64,000 nucleotides of DNA from an uncultured Solobacterium sp. (GCA_900552125.1 URYK01000007.1:24179-88178); one strand, 5' to 3'. Positions 25,736 to 34,889 are shown, counted from the stretch's first letter. Numbers and translations: made by a program. The notes: generated by a model not told the origin, from the sequence alone.

Positions 25736-27328
25736 ATGGCAGATTATGTCAATGAAATACAACGAAGAAGAACCTTTGCGATTATTTCTCACCCAGATGC
25801 AGGTAAGACAACATTAACTGAAAAGCTATTATTATATGGAGGGGCAATCTTATCAGCAGGTAGTGTTAAAGGAAAAAAAGCAAACAAACATGCAGTCAGT
25901 GATTGGATGGAAATTGAAAAACAAAGAGGTATCTCTGTAACAAGTTCAGTATTACAGTTTGAATACCGTGATTTCTGTATTAATATTCTCGATACTCCAG
26001 GACATCAGGATTTCTCTGAAGATACTTATCGTACTTTAATGGCTGCAGACTCAGCAGTCATGGTTATTGACGCTTCTAAAGGTGTTGAGGCACAGACTAA
26101 AAAATTATTTAAGGTATGTCTTTTAAGAAAAATACCAGTATTTACCTTTATCAATAAAATGGATCGTGCTGCTATGAATCCATTCGAATTGCTTGAGCAT
26201 ATTGAAAAAGAATTAGGAATCCAGACGTATGCGATGAATTGGCCTATTGGTTCTGGAAAAGAATTTAAAGGTGTATATGAAAGAGATAATCAGCGAATTA
26301 TTGCATTCCATGGCGGTGATCATGGTCAGAAAGCAGCAGAGGTAACAGAAGGAAGTCTACAAGACGAAACCTTCCGTTCTGTATTAGGTGATCATTTCTT
26401 CGAACAGCTACGTGAAGATACAGAATTATTAGATATCGCAAGTACTGAGTTTGATCAGGAATTAGTTTCTAAAGGAGAATTAACACCAGTATTTTTTGGA
26501 AGTGCATTAACTAACTTTGGTGTTGAACCTTTCTTATCTCATTTCTTAGATATGACAACTTCTCCACTTCCACGTGAATCTTCTATTGGTCTTATAGATC
26601 CAATGGATGAAAGATTTTCTGCCTTTGTATTTAAAATTCAAGCAAATATGAATAAAGCTCATCGTGATCGTATTGCTTTTATGCGAATTTGCTCTGGAAA
26701 ATTTGAAAAAGGTATGGAAGTAATGCATATGCAGCAGAATCGTAAAATTAAATTATCACAGCCTCAGCAGTTTATGGCTCAGGATCGCGAAATCGTAGAA
26801 GAAGCATATGCAGGGGATGTTATCGGTGTGTTTGATCCAGGTATCTTTTCAATTGGTGATACGTTATGTGATACCAGCATGAAATTTGAGTTTAAGAAAA
26901 TACCTACTTTCGCACCTGAACATTTTGCTCGTGTAACTCAAAAGGATACAATGAAGCGTAAACAATTTTTAAAAGGGATTACGCAGATTGCGCAAGAAGG
27001 TGCTATTCAGGTATTCCAGGAAATTAATATTGGAATGGAAGAAATCATTGTTGGCGGAGTTGGTGTTCTACAGTTTGATGTGCTGGAACAACGCTTAAAA
27101 AGTGAGTATAATGTTGATATTAAATTAGAAATTCTGCCTTTCCAATGTGTTCGCTGGATTGATGATCAAACTATTGACCCTAATACTTTAAACCTTACAA
27201 GTGATTCAAAACGTGTTCGCGATTTAAAGGGAAGAAATTTGATTATCTTTATGAATAACTGGGGAATTAAGTGGGCTCTAGATCAAAATAAAAATCTTAC
27301 ATTAAGTGATGTAGGAACAGTAGAATAA
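25736..27328 (+). CDS. prfC: Peptide chain release factor 3
   Basis: RF3 is the translational GTPase that recycles RF1 and RF2 after termination. G1 is HPDAGKTT (about 19-26), G3 is DTPGH and G4 is NKMD. Length 530 and the C-terminal EF2-like domains fit RF3 and not EF-G or TetM. TTAGGAGGTTACC precedes the ATG. B. subtilis has no prfC in this gpsA-spoIVA interval, so this is a lineage-specific placement. Its own promoter and terminators flank it. Confidence 0.93.
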   Translation: MADYVNEIQRRRTFAIISHPDAGKTTLTEKLLLYGGAILSAGSVKGKKANKHAVSDWMEIEKQRGISVTSSVLQFEYRDFCINILDTPGHQDFSEDTYRTLMAADSAVMVIDASKGVEAQTKKLFKVCLLRKIPVFTFINKMDRAAMNPFELLEHIEKELGIQTYAMNWPIGSGKEFKGVYERDNQRIIAFHGGDHGQKAAEVTEGSLQDETFRSVLGDHFFEQLREDTELLDIASTEFDQELVSKGELTPVFFGSALTNFGVEPFLSHFLDMTTSPLPRESSIGLIDPMDERFSAFVFKIQANMNKAHRDRIAFMRICSGKFEKGMEVMHMQQNRKIKLSQPQQFMAQDREIVEEAYAGDVIGVFDPGIFSIGDTLCDTSMKFEFKKIPTFAPEHFARVTQKDTMKRKQFLKGITQIAQEGAIQVFQEINIGMEEIIVGGVGVLQFDVLEQRLKSEYNVDIKLEILPFQCVRWIDDQTIDPNTLNLTSDSKRVRDLKGRNLIIFMNNWGIKWALDQNKNLTLSDVGTVE

Positions 27329-27332
27329 GGTT

Positions 27333-27368
27333 AACCCGTAAGAATTGAATTATTCTTGCGGGTTTATT
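27333..27368 (+). terminator. Terminator after prfC
   Basis: A 13-pair stem, AACCCGTAAGAAT with ATTCTTGCGGGTT (27333-27364, one T-G pair), followed by a T-rich tail. Confidence 0.9.
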
Positions 27369-27388
27369 TTATATCTTGTCCATTTTAT

Positions 27389-27417
27389 GCATAACTTCCA
27401 AAATGTTAACATAAAGT
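27389..27417 (+). promoter_or_regulatory. Putative sigma-E promoter of spoIVA
   Basis: GCATAAC (27389-27395), 14 bases, and CATAAAGT (27410-27417). The -10 resembles the sigma-E consensus CATAcanT, and the spacing is right. spoIVA is a known sigma-E gene in B. subtilis. The spoIIIAH promoter in this window has the same architecture. Confidence 0.5.
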
Positions 27418-27442
27418 AAGAATGACTAAGGGAGGACAAAGC

Positions 27443-28921
27443 ATGAATACCACAGAGATTTTAAAGAATATAGCGCAGCGTTGCGGTGGAGATATATACT
27501 TAGGGATTGTAGGTCCTGTGCGTGTTGGCAAATCAACATTTATTAAATCATTTATGGAAAAAGCAGTCATTCCATATGTAAATGATGAATTTGAAAAAAC
27601 ACGGATGATCGATGAACTGCCTCAGGCAGGAATAGGTAAAACTATTATGACTACAGAACCAAAGTTTGTGCCTAATAATGCTGCTATGATTGAATTTGAA
27701 GATGGATTAACTGTAAATGTTAGATTAGTAGATTGTGTAGGATATGTAATACCTGAAGCAAAGGGATATAAAGATGAAGATGGAATGCGAATGGTTCGAA
27801 CACCTTGGCATGATGAACCAGTTCCATTTAATGAAGCTGCTAAAGTAGGTACTCAAAAGGTTATTCAGGATCACTCAACAATTGGTATTGTTGTAACTAC
27901 AGATGGAAGTATCTCTGATTTATCAAGAGAAGCATATATAGAAGCAGAATCAGAAGTTATTGAAGAACTAATTTCAATTGGAAAGCCTTTTATTGTGATT
28001 GTTAATAGTGCTGATGTATCATCCAATACATGTAAAGGAATAGTAGAAAAGTTAAAAGAAAAATATTCAATACCTGTTCTTCCAATTGCGGCTAATCGTA
28101 TGAGTGAAGATGATATTCATGATTTATTAAGAGAGGCCCTATATGAGTTTCCTGTTTCTGAAATTAACATCAATATGCCAAAATGGATTGCAGTATTACG
28201 TGATGATCATTGGCTGAAACAAAGTTTTCATGCAACTATACAAGATAGTATGGCCTCTGTTGATCGACTAAGAGAAGTAGAAAATATAACAAATATATTA
28301 AATGAAAATGAATATATAGAAAGTAGCAATCTTGCAACAATCGATCCTGGTGAAGGAATTGTACATGTTGACATTACTGTTCGTCCTGATTTATATAATG
28401 AAGTAATCAAAGAAATAATAGGACATGAAATCAAAGATAAAGCTGAGCTTATTTCTTTAATGCAGGATTATAGTAAAGCAAAGCGTGAATATGATGCTGT
28501 AGAAAGTGCTTTAAAAATGGTTAAACAAACAGGATATGGATTTGCTAGTGCATCTTTACATGATATAGAATTAAGCAAGCCAGAAGTGGTAAAACAGGGA
28601 AGCAGATATGGAGTACGATTAAAAGCTATTGCCCCAAGCATTCATATGATAAAAGTGGATGTTGAAAGTACTTTTGAGCCGATTATTGGTAGTAAGGAAC
28701 AAAGTGAAGAATTGATTCAATATTTATTAAGAAATGATGGAGTAGATGATCAAAGTATATGGGATAGCGATATATTTGGAAGGAAATTATCTGATTTAAT
28801 TAAAGATGGTTTAAATGTAAAATTATCAATGATTCCAGAAGCTGCTAGAGTGCGATTACAGGAAATACTAACCAAGTTAGTGAATAAAGGAAAGGGAAAT
28901 GTTATAGCTATTGTTTTATAA
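27443..28921 (+). CDS. spoIVA: Stage IV sporulation protein A (coat morphogenetic ATPase)
   Basis: SpoIVA polymerises on the forespore outer membrane by ATP hydrolysis and forms the basement layer of the spore coat. The N-terminal GTPase-like domain carries GPVRVGKST (Walker A) and the family sequence LPQAGIGKTIMTTEP. The C-terminus ends KGKGNVIAIVL, as in SpoIVA. From ATG 27443, with GGGAGG upstream, it is 492 residues, the family size; an in-frame ATG at 27422 precedes the ribosome binding site. Neighbouring hup repeats the B. subtilis order. Confidence 0.96.
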   Translation: MNTTEILKNIAQRCGGDIYLGIVGPVRVGKSTFIKSFMEKAVIPYVNDEFEKTRMIDELPQAGIGKTIMTTEPKFVPNNAAMIEFEDGLTVNVRLVDCVGYVIPEAKGYKDEDGMRMVRTPWHDEPVPFNEAAKVGTQKVIQDHSTIGIVVTTDGSISDLSREAYIEAESEVIEELISIGKPFIVIVNSADVSSNTCKGIVEKLKEKYSIPVLPIAANRMSEDDIHDLLREALYEFPVSEININMPKWIAVLRDDHWLKQSFHATIQDSMASVDRLREVENITNILNENEYIESSNLATIDPGEGIVHVDITVRPDLYNEVIKEIIGHEIKDKAELISLMQDYSKAKREYDAVESALKMVKQTGYGFASASLHDIELSKPEVVKQGSRYGVRLKAIAPSIHMIKVDVESTFEPIIGSKEQSEELIQYLLRNDGVDDQSIWDSDIFGRKLSDLIKDGLNVKLSMIPEAARVRLQEILTKLVNKGKGNVIAIVL

Positions 28922-28945
28922 AATCACATAATTATCATATGTTTT

Positions 28946-28975
28946 TTTACAATTTGCCGATATATAATTTATAAT
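28946..28975 (+). promoter_or_regulatory. Sigma-A promoter of the HU gene
   Basis: TTTACA (28946-28951), an 18-base spacer and TATAAT (28970-28975). The leader to the HU start codon is about 90 bases. Confidence 0.6.
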
Positions 28976-29071
28976 GTCGTAGCTAAGTAGAAACCTTTCG
29001 TTTTTTAAAGAAAAATATTGAAATATAAGCCTTCAGATGGTATTATATATCTATGTTTGGAGGTAATATAC

Positions 29072-29356
29072 ATGAGTGAAATTTTAAATAAAAAAGCATT
29101 AGTTGAAGTAGTTGCAGAGAAACTGGAAATGACAAAAAAAGATGCAGCTGTTGCTGTTGAAACTGTATTTGAAGAAATTACAAAAACTTTATCTGAAGGT
29201 GGAAAAGTTGATATTTCTGGTTTTGGTAAATTTGAAATCAGTGAACGTCCTGCACGTATGGGAATCAATCCAGCAACTAAAGAACCTCTTGAAATTGCTG
29301 CTTCTAAATCACCAAAATTTAAAGCTGCAAAAGCATTAAAAGAAGCTGTAAAATAA
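29072..29356 (+). CDS. hup: DNA-binding protein HU
   Basis: A histone-like nucleoid protein that bends DNA as a dimer. The 94 residues start MSEILNKKALVE, and the DNA-binding arm carries GFGKFEISERPARMGINPAT, with the conserved proline at its tip. The start at ATG 29072 is set by TTGGAGG; the frame is open 54 bases further upstream but lies before the ribosome binding site. It is monocistronic, with its own promoter and terminator, as hbs is in B. subtilis next to spoIVA. Confidence 0.97.
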   Translation: MSEILNKKALVEVVAEKLEMTKKDAAVAVETVFEEITKTLSEGGKVDISGFGKFEISERPARMGINPATKEPLEIAASKSPKFKAAKALKEAVK

Positions 29357-29373
29357 AACAGAATTTAATTATT

Positions 29374-29409
29374 AGAGATATCTAGTTAATCATATAGATA
29401 TCTCTTTTA
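29374..29409 (+). terminator. Terminator after hup
   Basis: AGAGATATCT (29374-29383) pairs with AGATATCTCT (29396-29405), with TTTTATT after it. Confidence 0.85.
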
Positions 29410-29479
29410 TTACTATTTTTTTCGTTTATGAATTTTATCTGAATTTTTATTCTTCATAATATATATTTATAGGTTATTG

Positions 29480-29488
29480 TGGTATAAT
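29480..29488 (+). promoter_or_regulatory. Extended -10 promoter of the zinc peptidase gene
   Basis: TG-G-TATAAT with the hexamer at 29483-29488, about 39 bases before the start codon. Confidence 0.5.
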
Positions 29489-29526
29489 ACATAGGAAATA
29501 TCACTAATTAAGAAAGGATGGACATT

Positions 29527-30234
29527 ATGTTAGAAAATACATATCTATCGCAGTATCTTTTATATATTTTAGGATTTATAGTTGTGATGGTAGCACAGTC
29601 TCGTGTACAAACTGCTTATCATAAATATAAACAGATTCCGAATCAGCATGGTTTAACTGGTGAAACTGTAGCACGTAAGATATTAGACATGAATGGATTA
29701 AGTCATATACGAGTAGAAGTTGCGAATGGAGGCAGTTTATCAGATCATTATGATCCAGTGCATCATGTAGTCCGTCTCTCCCCAGATATATTTTATAATA
29801 CATCAATTGCTTCATTAAGTGTAGCTGCACATGAAGTAGGTCATGCTATTCAGCATAAAGAACATTATGGTGCCATTGGTTTACGCAATAGATTACTTCC
29901 AATGGCAAATATTGCATCAAGATTAGGCTGGGCTGTATTAATTCTAGGTTTATTCTTATTTGCTTCAACTCCAGTCATCTTATATATAGGGATTGCGTTG
30001 ATCTGTATGATTTTATTATTCCAAGTGGTAACACTACCTGTTGAGTTCAATGCTAGCTCTCGTGCAGTTAAACAGCTTTCTATGTATGGAATGATGTCAG
30101 ATAGTGAACGTACTGATGTAAAAGGAATGCTAAATGCTGCAGCTTTCACATATGTAGCAGCAGTACTATCAACACTAGCACAGATTCTTCGTATTTTATT
30201 GATTGTATTGGGAAGAAGAGATAGAAATGATTAA
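29527..30234 (+). CDS. Membrane zinc metallopeptidase (YugP family)
   Basis: A predicted integral membrane neutral zinc peptidase of the YugP/DUF-type family. The active-site motif AAHEVGHAIQH supplies the two zinc histidines and the catalytic Glu. An N-terminal helix (about 8-22) and further helices (about 135-180 and 200-225) anchor it. I use the ATG at 29527, nine bases after AAAGG; the ATG at 29518 touches the ribosome binding site. Length is 235. The physiological substrate is unknown for the family. Confidence 0.88.
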   Translation: MLENTYLSQYLLYILGFIVVMVAQSRVQTAYHKYKQIPNQHGLTGETVARKILDMNGLSHIRVEVANGGSLSDHYDPVHHVVRLSPDIFYNTSIASLSVAAHEVGHAIQHKEHYGAIGLRNRLLPMANIASRLGWAVLILGLFLFASTPVILYIGIALICMILLFQVVTLPVEFNASSRAVKQLSMYGMMSDSERTDVKGMLNAAAFTYVAAVLSTLAQILRILLIVLGRRDRND

Positions 30235-30253
30235 GACCTTAGGGTCTTTTTTT
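30233..30253 (+). terminator. Terminator after the zinc peptidase gene
   Basis: AAGACC (30233-30238) pairs with GGTCTT (30243-30248), followed by seven T residues. It overlaps the stop codon. Confidence 0.85.
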
Positions 30254-30297
30254 AGGCTCATTTTTATTGTAAACTTTTAAAAAATCTTTAACAAATG

Positions 30298-30326
30298 TTG
30301 CATATTATCCTTCATAGTGTTATGGT
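30298..30326 (+). promoter_or_regulatory. Possible promoter of the DUF3795 gene
   Basis: TTGCAT (30298-30303), a 17-base spacer and TATGGT (30321-30326). The -10 is weak. Confidence 0.35.
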
Positions 30327-30381
30327 AAGTGTAGAAAGGTGGTAATACACGCATCAATTTTAGCGAAATGGAGGGATAAAA

Positions 30382-30678
30382 ATGACAACTATTAAAGAAA
30401 TTAATGTATGTGGAACAGACTGTAATGCGTGCAATCATTACCATGATACATGTTCTGGCTGCAAGGAAACCAATGGTACACCATTCTGGATTTCAACGAT
30501 TAAGATAGATGTATGCAAAATTTATCATTGCTGTAATCACATTAAGCATTTAAAACACTGTGGCAATTGCCATGACTTACCATGTGAATATTATGAACTG
30601 CAGGATCCAGCAAAGAGCAATGAAGAGAATCAAAAAGCATTTTTGGAGCAGATGAAGAATCTGAGTGAGATGGAGTAA
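30382..30678 (+). CDS. DUF3795-type cysteine-rich protein
   Basis: A 98-residue protein with a regular series of cysteines: CGTDCNACNHYHDTCSGC near the N-terminus, then CKIYHCC, and HCGNCHDLPCEYY. The layout matches the DUF3795 family. The cysteines and histidines suggest bound zinc or an iron-sulfur cluster, but no function is established and I propose none. GGAGGG lies seven bases before the ATG. It is monocistronic with its own terminator. Confidence 0.8.
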   Translation: MTTIKEINVCGTDCNACNHYHDTCSGCKETNGTPFWISTIKIDVCKIYHCCNHIKHLKHCGNCHDLPCEYYELQDPAKSNEENQKAFLEQMKNLSEME

Positions 30679-30690
30679 TCCATCTTTTTT
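30668..30690 (+). terminator. Terminator at the end of the DUF3795 gene
   Basis: AGATGGA (30668-30674) pairs perfectly with TCCATCT (30679-30685), loop GTAA, then six T residues. The stop codon lies in the loop. Confidence 0.85.
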
Positions 30691-30830
30691 AATTAATTAT
30701 AGAAATATTTTTATACAACAGAATTATACAATTTCATTCATTTAAAACTATAAAATTAAACAGATTAATTTATTTTGTGTTTTTATTTTTATAATTTATT
30801 TCATTTTTGTTTGTTTATGTTTGTTTTTGC
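30691..30830. other. Very AT-rich intergenic stretch upstream of the deoC promoter
   Basis: A gene-free region dominated by T tracts spaced at roughly helical intervals (for example 30780-30830). It may act as an UP element or intrinsically curved DNA upstream of the deoC promoter. I see no open frame or stable hairpin in it. Confidence 0.4.
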
Positions 30831-30859
30831 TTGATTTATGAATAAATCGTGTATATAAT
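30831..30859 (+). promoter_or_regulatory. Sigma-A promoter of deoC
   Basis: TTGATT (30831-30836), a 17-base spacer and a perfect TATAAT (30854-30859). A CTCCA/TGGAG hairpin follows just before the ribosome binding site. Confidence 0.75.
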
Positions 30860-30906
30860 GATATCGTAAAGAAAGGGCTCCATAGTGGAGATAAAAGGTG
30901 ATTATA

Positions 30907-31638
30907 ATGAAACCAGCTAAAAAAGCAAGTGAAATGACAGTAAAAGAATTAGCAAAGTACATCGACTACTCGGTATTAAAGCCAGAATTCACTGAAGAAG
31001 AAATTGTTGCACTAACAAAAGATGGGGTTAATTTAGGATGTGCTACAATTTGTATTAATCCAGGTTATATAGATTTATGTGAACCATATGTTAGAGGCAG
31101 CGATACAATGTTATGTCCTGTTTGTGATTTTCCTTTTGGAACTAGTTCTACTGAATCAAAAGTAAAACAAATTGAACTTGTCGCAAAATATGATACTGTT
31201 AAGGAAGTAGATATTGTTGCTAATTTTGGTATGATTCGTTCTGGAAAATATGATGAAGTTACAAAAGACCTTAAAGCATGTGCTGATGCCGCCCATAAAT
31301 ATGGTAGAGAGATTAAAGCAATTTTTGAAACTGATGCATTAAATGAGGAACAAATTCGTAAAACATGTAAATGCTGCATAGACGCAGGAATTGATTTTGT
31401 AAAAACTAGTACAGGTTTCTTAACTGGTTTCGAATTACATGGAGCTACTCCAGAAGTAATAAAAATCATGATGGAAGAAGTTGATGGAAAATGTAAAATT
31501 AAAGGTAGCGGATGCATTCGTACAAGAGAACATTTCTTACAGTTGATCGATATGGGAATTGATCGTATGGGTGTTGGTTACAAATCTGTTCCAGTTGTCT
31601 TAGGATTAGATAATAAAACTTCTGCGGTTAACAAATAA
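30907..31638 (+). CDS. deoC: Deoxyribose-phosphate aldolase
   Basis: It cleaves 2-deoxyribose 5-phosphate to acetaldehyde and glyceraldehyde 3-phosphate in deoxynucleoside catabolism. The Schiff-base lysine lies in FVKTSTGF, and the conserved VCDFPFG and IKGSGCIRT strands are present. From ATG 30907 it has 243 residues; an in-frame GTG nine bases earlier is part of AAAGGTGAT, the ribosome binding site. No other deo gene is adjacent, so it stands alone with its own promoter and a strong terminator. Confidence 0.93.
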   Translation: MKPAKKASEMTVKELAKYIDYSVLKPEFTEEEIVALTKDGVNLGCATICINPGYIDLCEPYVRGSDTMLCPVCDFPFGTSSTESKVKQIELVAKYDTVKEVDIVANFGMIRSGKYDEVTKDLKACADAAHKYGREIKAIFETDALNEEQIRKTCKCCIDAGIDFVKTSTGFLTGFELHGATPEVIKIMMEEVDGKCKIKGSGCIRTREHFLQLIDMGIDRMGVGYKSVPVVLGLDNKTSAVNK

Positions 31639-31677
31639 TAAACTAATTTATATTTGATTTTACTTAACGTAGTATTA

Positions 31678-31716
31678 AAAAGTCTGCATCTCTTATAATA
31701 AGAATGCAGACTTTTA
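31678..31716. terminator. Strong terminator after deoC
   Basis: AAAAGTCTGCAT pairs with ATGCAGACTTTT around an inner CTTAT/ATAAG helix. A and T runs on either side would let it work in both directions. Confidence 0.9.
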
Positions 31717-31856
31717 TTTGAATATATTTTACTTCGCATAATGTAGATTATGTAATTTTGTATTTTGTTAAATAATTAATCCAATAAATAAAGACGTCGA
31801 ACATATCAAAAATATCTGCTACAAAATAACTGACATATAATAAAACTATATAAACA
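31717..31856. other. Intergenic region without recognisable features
   Basis: An AT-rich gap between the deoC terminator and the gatD terminator. I see no open frame of note, no RNA motif and no repeat. Confidence 0.5.
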
Positions 31857-31885
31857 GAAAAACAACCAATTAAGGCTGTTTTTTA
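31857..31885 (-). terminator. Terminator after murT-gatD
   Basis: On the minus strand AACAGCC pairs with GGTTGTT (one G-T pair), followed by T residues. Confidence 0.75.
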
Positions 31886-32623
31886 TTATAAGTGAAGACG
31901 TTTCAGTATAGCTTCTTTTGCTTTCTCTTCTAATATATCATCAAGTGGAGTTAAATCAGAAAAAGATAAATCTTTATTTCGTTTCTTTAAACTTTTATAG
32001 ATTACAAAATCTACTACTTCAGGATTTTTTGGAAATAAAGGTCCATGCATATAAGTTCCTAATACCTGTCCATTATAAAAACCTTCATATCCTGCATCGA
32101 AACTATTACCGTAGCCACTTAGTACTTTACCTAATGGCTTATCAACATTGTATGTCTGTCCACCATGATTTTCAAATCCTACTGCAGTAATATTTTGCCC
32201 ATCTAAGTTACATTCAATCGCAATGTTTCCAATACATCTAGTTCCATTACTTCCTGTATCTGTATAATAATCAAAGAATTTTAAACCTTCGATTTTTTCA
32301 TTATCCGCATTAATGTAATATTGACCAAATAATTGATATCCGCCACAGATTAATAAAATGAAAGTCCCCTGCTCTATTGCTTGTCTGATATTATCTCTTC
32401 TAGAAAGTAAATCCTGGATAAGCATCATCTGTTCCTTATCAGCGCCGCCACCTAGAAATAATAAATCGTATTCTGTTAGATCAGCCTGATCACCAATCGA
32501 TAAGGTATCTATCGTAACTGCTATATTACGATCCTCACAACGTTTTTTTAATACCATCATATTACCTTTATCTCCATAAAGATCCATAATATCATGATAC
32601 ATCCAGCATACTTTTAAATCCAT
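31886..32623 (-). CDS. gatD: Lipid II isoglutaminyl synthase, glutaminase subunit GatD
   Basis: A type I glutamine amidotransferase of the CobB/CobQ-like class that supplies ammonia to MurT for amidating D-Glu of the peptidoglycan stem peptide. The nucleophile Cys lies in LLICGGYQLFG, and the distal histidine is in GTYMHGPLFPKNPE. Length 245 is normal. It is translated from an ATG two bases after the murT stop, with GGGGAAGC upstream, so the two subunits are co-expressed. Confidence 0.93.
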   Translation of the reverse strand: MDLKVCWMYHDIMDLYGDKGNMMVLKKRCEDRNIAVTIDTLSIGDQADLTEYDLLFLGGGADKEQMMLIQDLLSRRDNIRQAIEQGTFILLICGGYQLFGQYYINADNEKIEGLKFFDYYTDTGSNGTRCIGNIAIECNLDGQNITAVGFENHGGQTYNVDKPLGKVLSGYGNSFDAGYEGFYNGQVLGTYMHGPLFPKNPEVVDFVIYKSLKKRNKDLSFSDLTPLDDILEEKAKEAILKRLHL

Positions 32624-32624
32624 A

Positions 32625-33959
32625 TTAAGCTTCCCCTTTCCAGGATTCTACTCCTTGATTTAATAATAGGTTTCTTGTTGGCTGCAGCGCAGTATACGTC
32701 GCAATTGCATACATTGTACAATTTGATTTCAGTAAAGAAGCTACTGCATCTTTTAAATCTTCCTGTACTTCAATTTCTTCTTTATAGCCACCATATTTTA
32801 AGCGTAGTGCCATATCATAACAGCGAGTACCGGATACAATAATATGCTGTGTGGAATCCATCATTAATTTTTCAAAGAAAGTATCATAAATCCAAGATAC
32901 GTCAGTACCATCTTGAGCATGATCATTTAACACAATTAATATAGTTTTATCACTGTGGTCTTCTTCAATTACTTTCATTACTTCATTAGCACCTGTTGGA
33001 TTCTTAACTAAGTTTAAAATACATTTATGATTATGATATGCAAATGTTTCATTTCTTCCATCAGGTACTTTAATAGTTAAGAATGCTTTTTCTGCATACC
33101 TTGGATCAATTGAAAACTGTTTTGTGATTGCTAAGACTGCCATGCAGTTATACATCGTATATAAACCGCCTTGTGGTGCATGATATTCTTTATCATTATA
33201 TGTAAAGGAACGTTTAGCAATACTTGATACAGTACCTACAACATCTAATACCGGTGTTTTAAAACCACAAGAATCACAATAAAAATCACCAATATGAGAA
33301 TATTGATAAAAATGATAAGAAAGACGCTTTCCACATCTAGGACAGAATTTTCCTTCACTAGCTTCTTGTGTCTGTTCCATGCTAGTTTCACATCGATTCA
33401 TTCCAAAACTAATTACAGAAGCTTTTTTAGCAGCATCCTGTAAACGCATAACATTTGGGTCATTGCCATTTAAAACAAGAGTACCATCAAAATCTTGAAT
33501 AGCTGTTTCCACCTTTACAATTAGCTGTTCCATTTCTCTAGCTCTATCTAGCTGATCACGAAAGAAATTTGTCACAACAAGTGAATCAGGTTTTAGATTT
33601 TTTATGATAAAAGGAATTGTTAATTCATCAACTTCAAGCACAATTGCATCCGCTTTTACTTTTTTGAAAATTGATGTATGCATTAATAATGCAGTTGTTA
33701 TTCCTTCTTTTAAATTATCTCCTTTTTTATTATTTATAACAAATTTTCCACTTTGTTCCAACATTGCCGCTATCATATTACTAGTTGATGTTTTACCATT
33801 TGTTCCAGTTACTAAAATTAATGGACAATCAATATGTAGTTTTTGTAGTATATTAGGACATATTTTTAAACCAATCTGTCCAGGAAGAGAACCGCCTCGA
33901 TGTACCAGCTGTAACAATCTGCCTGCCAGCTTAGTTATAAATATAGCTAGTGTTGTCAT
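32625..33959 (-). CDS. murT: Lipid II isoglutaminyl synthase, MurT subunit
   Basis: A Mur-ligase-like enzyme that, with GatD, converts iso-D-Glu to iso-D-Gln in lipid II, modulating lysozyme and beta-lactam tolerance. The ATP loop is TGTNGKTST (near 52-60). A four-cysteine zinc ribbon, CPRC and CDSC (about 200-227), is the MurT hallmark that separates it from MurE/MurF. The C-terminal DUF1727 region follows. Length 444. TAGGAGGC precedes the ATG. First gene of a two-gene operon. Confidence 0.94.
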   Translation of the reverse strand: MTTLAIFITKLAGRLLQLVHRGGSLPGQIGLKICPNILQKLHIDCPLILVTGTNGKTSTSNMIAAMLEQSGKFVINNKKGDNLKEGITTALLMHTSIFKKVKADAIVLEVDELTIPFIIKNLKPDSLVVTNFFRDQLDRAREMEQLIVKVETAIQDFDGTLVLNGNDPNVMRLQDAAKKASVISFGMNRCETSMEQTQEASEGKFCPRCGKRLSYHFYQYSHIGDFYCDSCGFKTPVLDVVGTVSSIAKRSFTYNDKEYHAPQGGLYTMYNCMAVLAITKQFSIDPRYAEKAFLTIKVPDGRNETFAYHNHKCILNLVKNPTGANEVMKVIEEDHSDKTILIVLNDHAQDGTDVSWIYDTFFEKLMMDSTQHIIVSGTRCYDMALRLKYGGYKEEIEVQEDLKDAVASLLKSNCTMYAIATYTALQPTRNLLLNQGVESWKGEA

Positions 33960-34009
33960 ATAAAAGCCTCCTATGGTATCTATGTATAGTTCTTTACAAA
34001 CACCTCTAT

Positions 34010-34038
34010 ATTATACAGGAAAATACAATTGAATTGAA
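34010..34038 (-). promoter_or_regulatory. Promoter of murT-gatD
   Basis: On the minus strand TTCAAT (34033-34038), a 17-base spacer and TATAAT (34010-34015). Confidence 0.6.
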
Positions 34039-34079
34039 GTTTTTCATTTGAAAATTCTTTTCAAATATTTCTCACATTC

Positions 34080-34108
34080 TTGACTTGCAACATACCCTGC
34101 CCTATAAT
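34080..34108 (+). promoter_or_regulatory. Sigma-A promoter of purC-purB
   Basis: TTGACT (34080-34085), a 17-base spacer and TATAAT (34103-34108), near consensus. The leader is about 70 bases with no purine riboswitch or PurR box that I can recognise. Confidence 0.8.
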
Positions 34109-34184
34109 TATAAGGTAAGAAATTTAGCTAATATAATAATTTCTTATTTAAGAGTAATTGTTACTAACAGGAGGAAAGAACAAA

Positions 34185-34889
34185 ATGAAAGAGTTAGAAA
34201 TGCTGTATGAAGGAAAAGCAAAAAAGGTATTTGCGACAGATGATCCAAATCTTGTAATCGTTGACTATAAAGACGATGCAACGGCATTTAATGGTTTAAA
34301 AAAGGGAACAATCGTAGGAAAAGGTGTTGTCAATAATAAGATGACAAACTTCTTGTTTAAAAAGCTGGAAGAAAAAGGAATTCCTACACATTTTGTAGAA
34401 GAACTAGATGATCGTAGAACATTAGTAAAAAAAGTTGAAATTGTACCTCTAGAAGTTATCATTCGTAATAAGGTTGCAGGAAGTTTTGCGAAACGTATGG
34501 GACTAGAAGAAGGGATGGAATTAAAATGCCCTATTCTTGAATTCAGCTATAAAAATGATGATTTAGGAGATCCTATGATCAATGATTATATGGCTTTAGC
34601 TGTAGGTATTTCTACAAAAGAAGAAATTGACACAATTACAAAAATGGCATTTGCGGTAAATGAAGAATTAAAGAAGATTTTCGCAGATGTAGATATTGAA
34701 TTAATTGACTTTAAACTTGAATTCGGTCGTTTCCAGGGAGGAATTGTATTAGCTGATGAAATCTCTCCAGATACTTGCCGTTTCTGGGATATTCATACAC
34801 ATGATCATTTAGATAAAGATCGTTTTAGAAGAGATCTTGGTAATGTAGAAGATGCATACCAGGAAGTATATCATCGTCTTGGAATCTAA
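34185..34889 (+). CDS. purC: SAICAR synthetase
   Basis: Phosphoribosylaminoimidazole-succinocarboxamide synthase joins CAIR and aspartate in de novo purine synthesis. It shows YEGKAKKVF at the N-terminus, [14 protein letters not shown] [14 protein letters not shown], and DFKLEFGRF near the end, all conserved in PurC. From ATG 34185 (AGGAGGAAAG upstream) it has 234 residues. Here it is paired with purB, not in a full pur operon; PurB acts on the same succinocarboxamide product, so the pair is biochemically linked. Confidence 0.95.
   Translation: MKELEMLYEGKAKKVFATDDPNLVIVDYKDDATAFNGLKKGTIVGKGVVNNKMTNFLFKKLEEKGIPTHFVEELDDRRTLVKKVEIVPLEVIIRNKVAGSFAKRMGLEEGMELKCPILEFSYKNDDLGDPMINDYMALAVGISTKEEIDTITKMAFAVNEELKKIFADVDIELIDFKLEFGRFQGGIVLADEISPDTCRFWDIHTHDHLDKDRFRRDLGNVEDAYQEVYHRLGI

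Noticed and set aside
31715..31856. A small RNA between deoC and gatD
   Set aside because: The region lies between two terminators but has no good promoter or stable internal fold.
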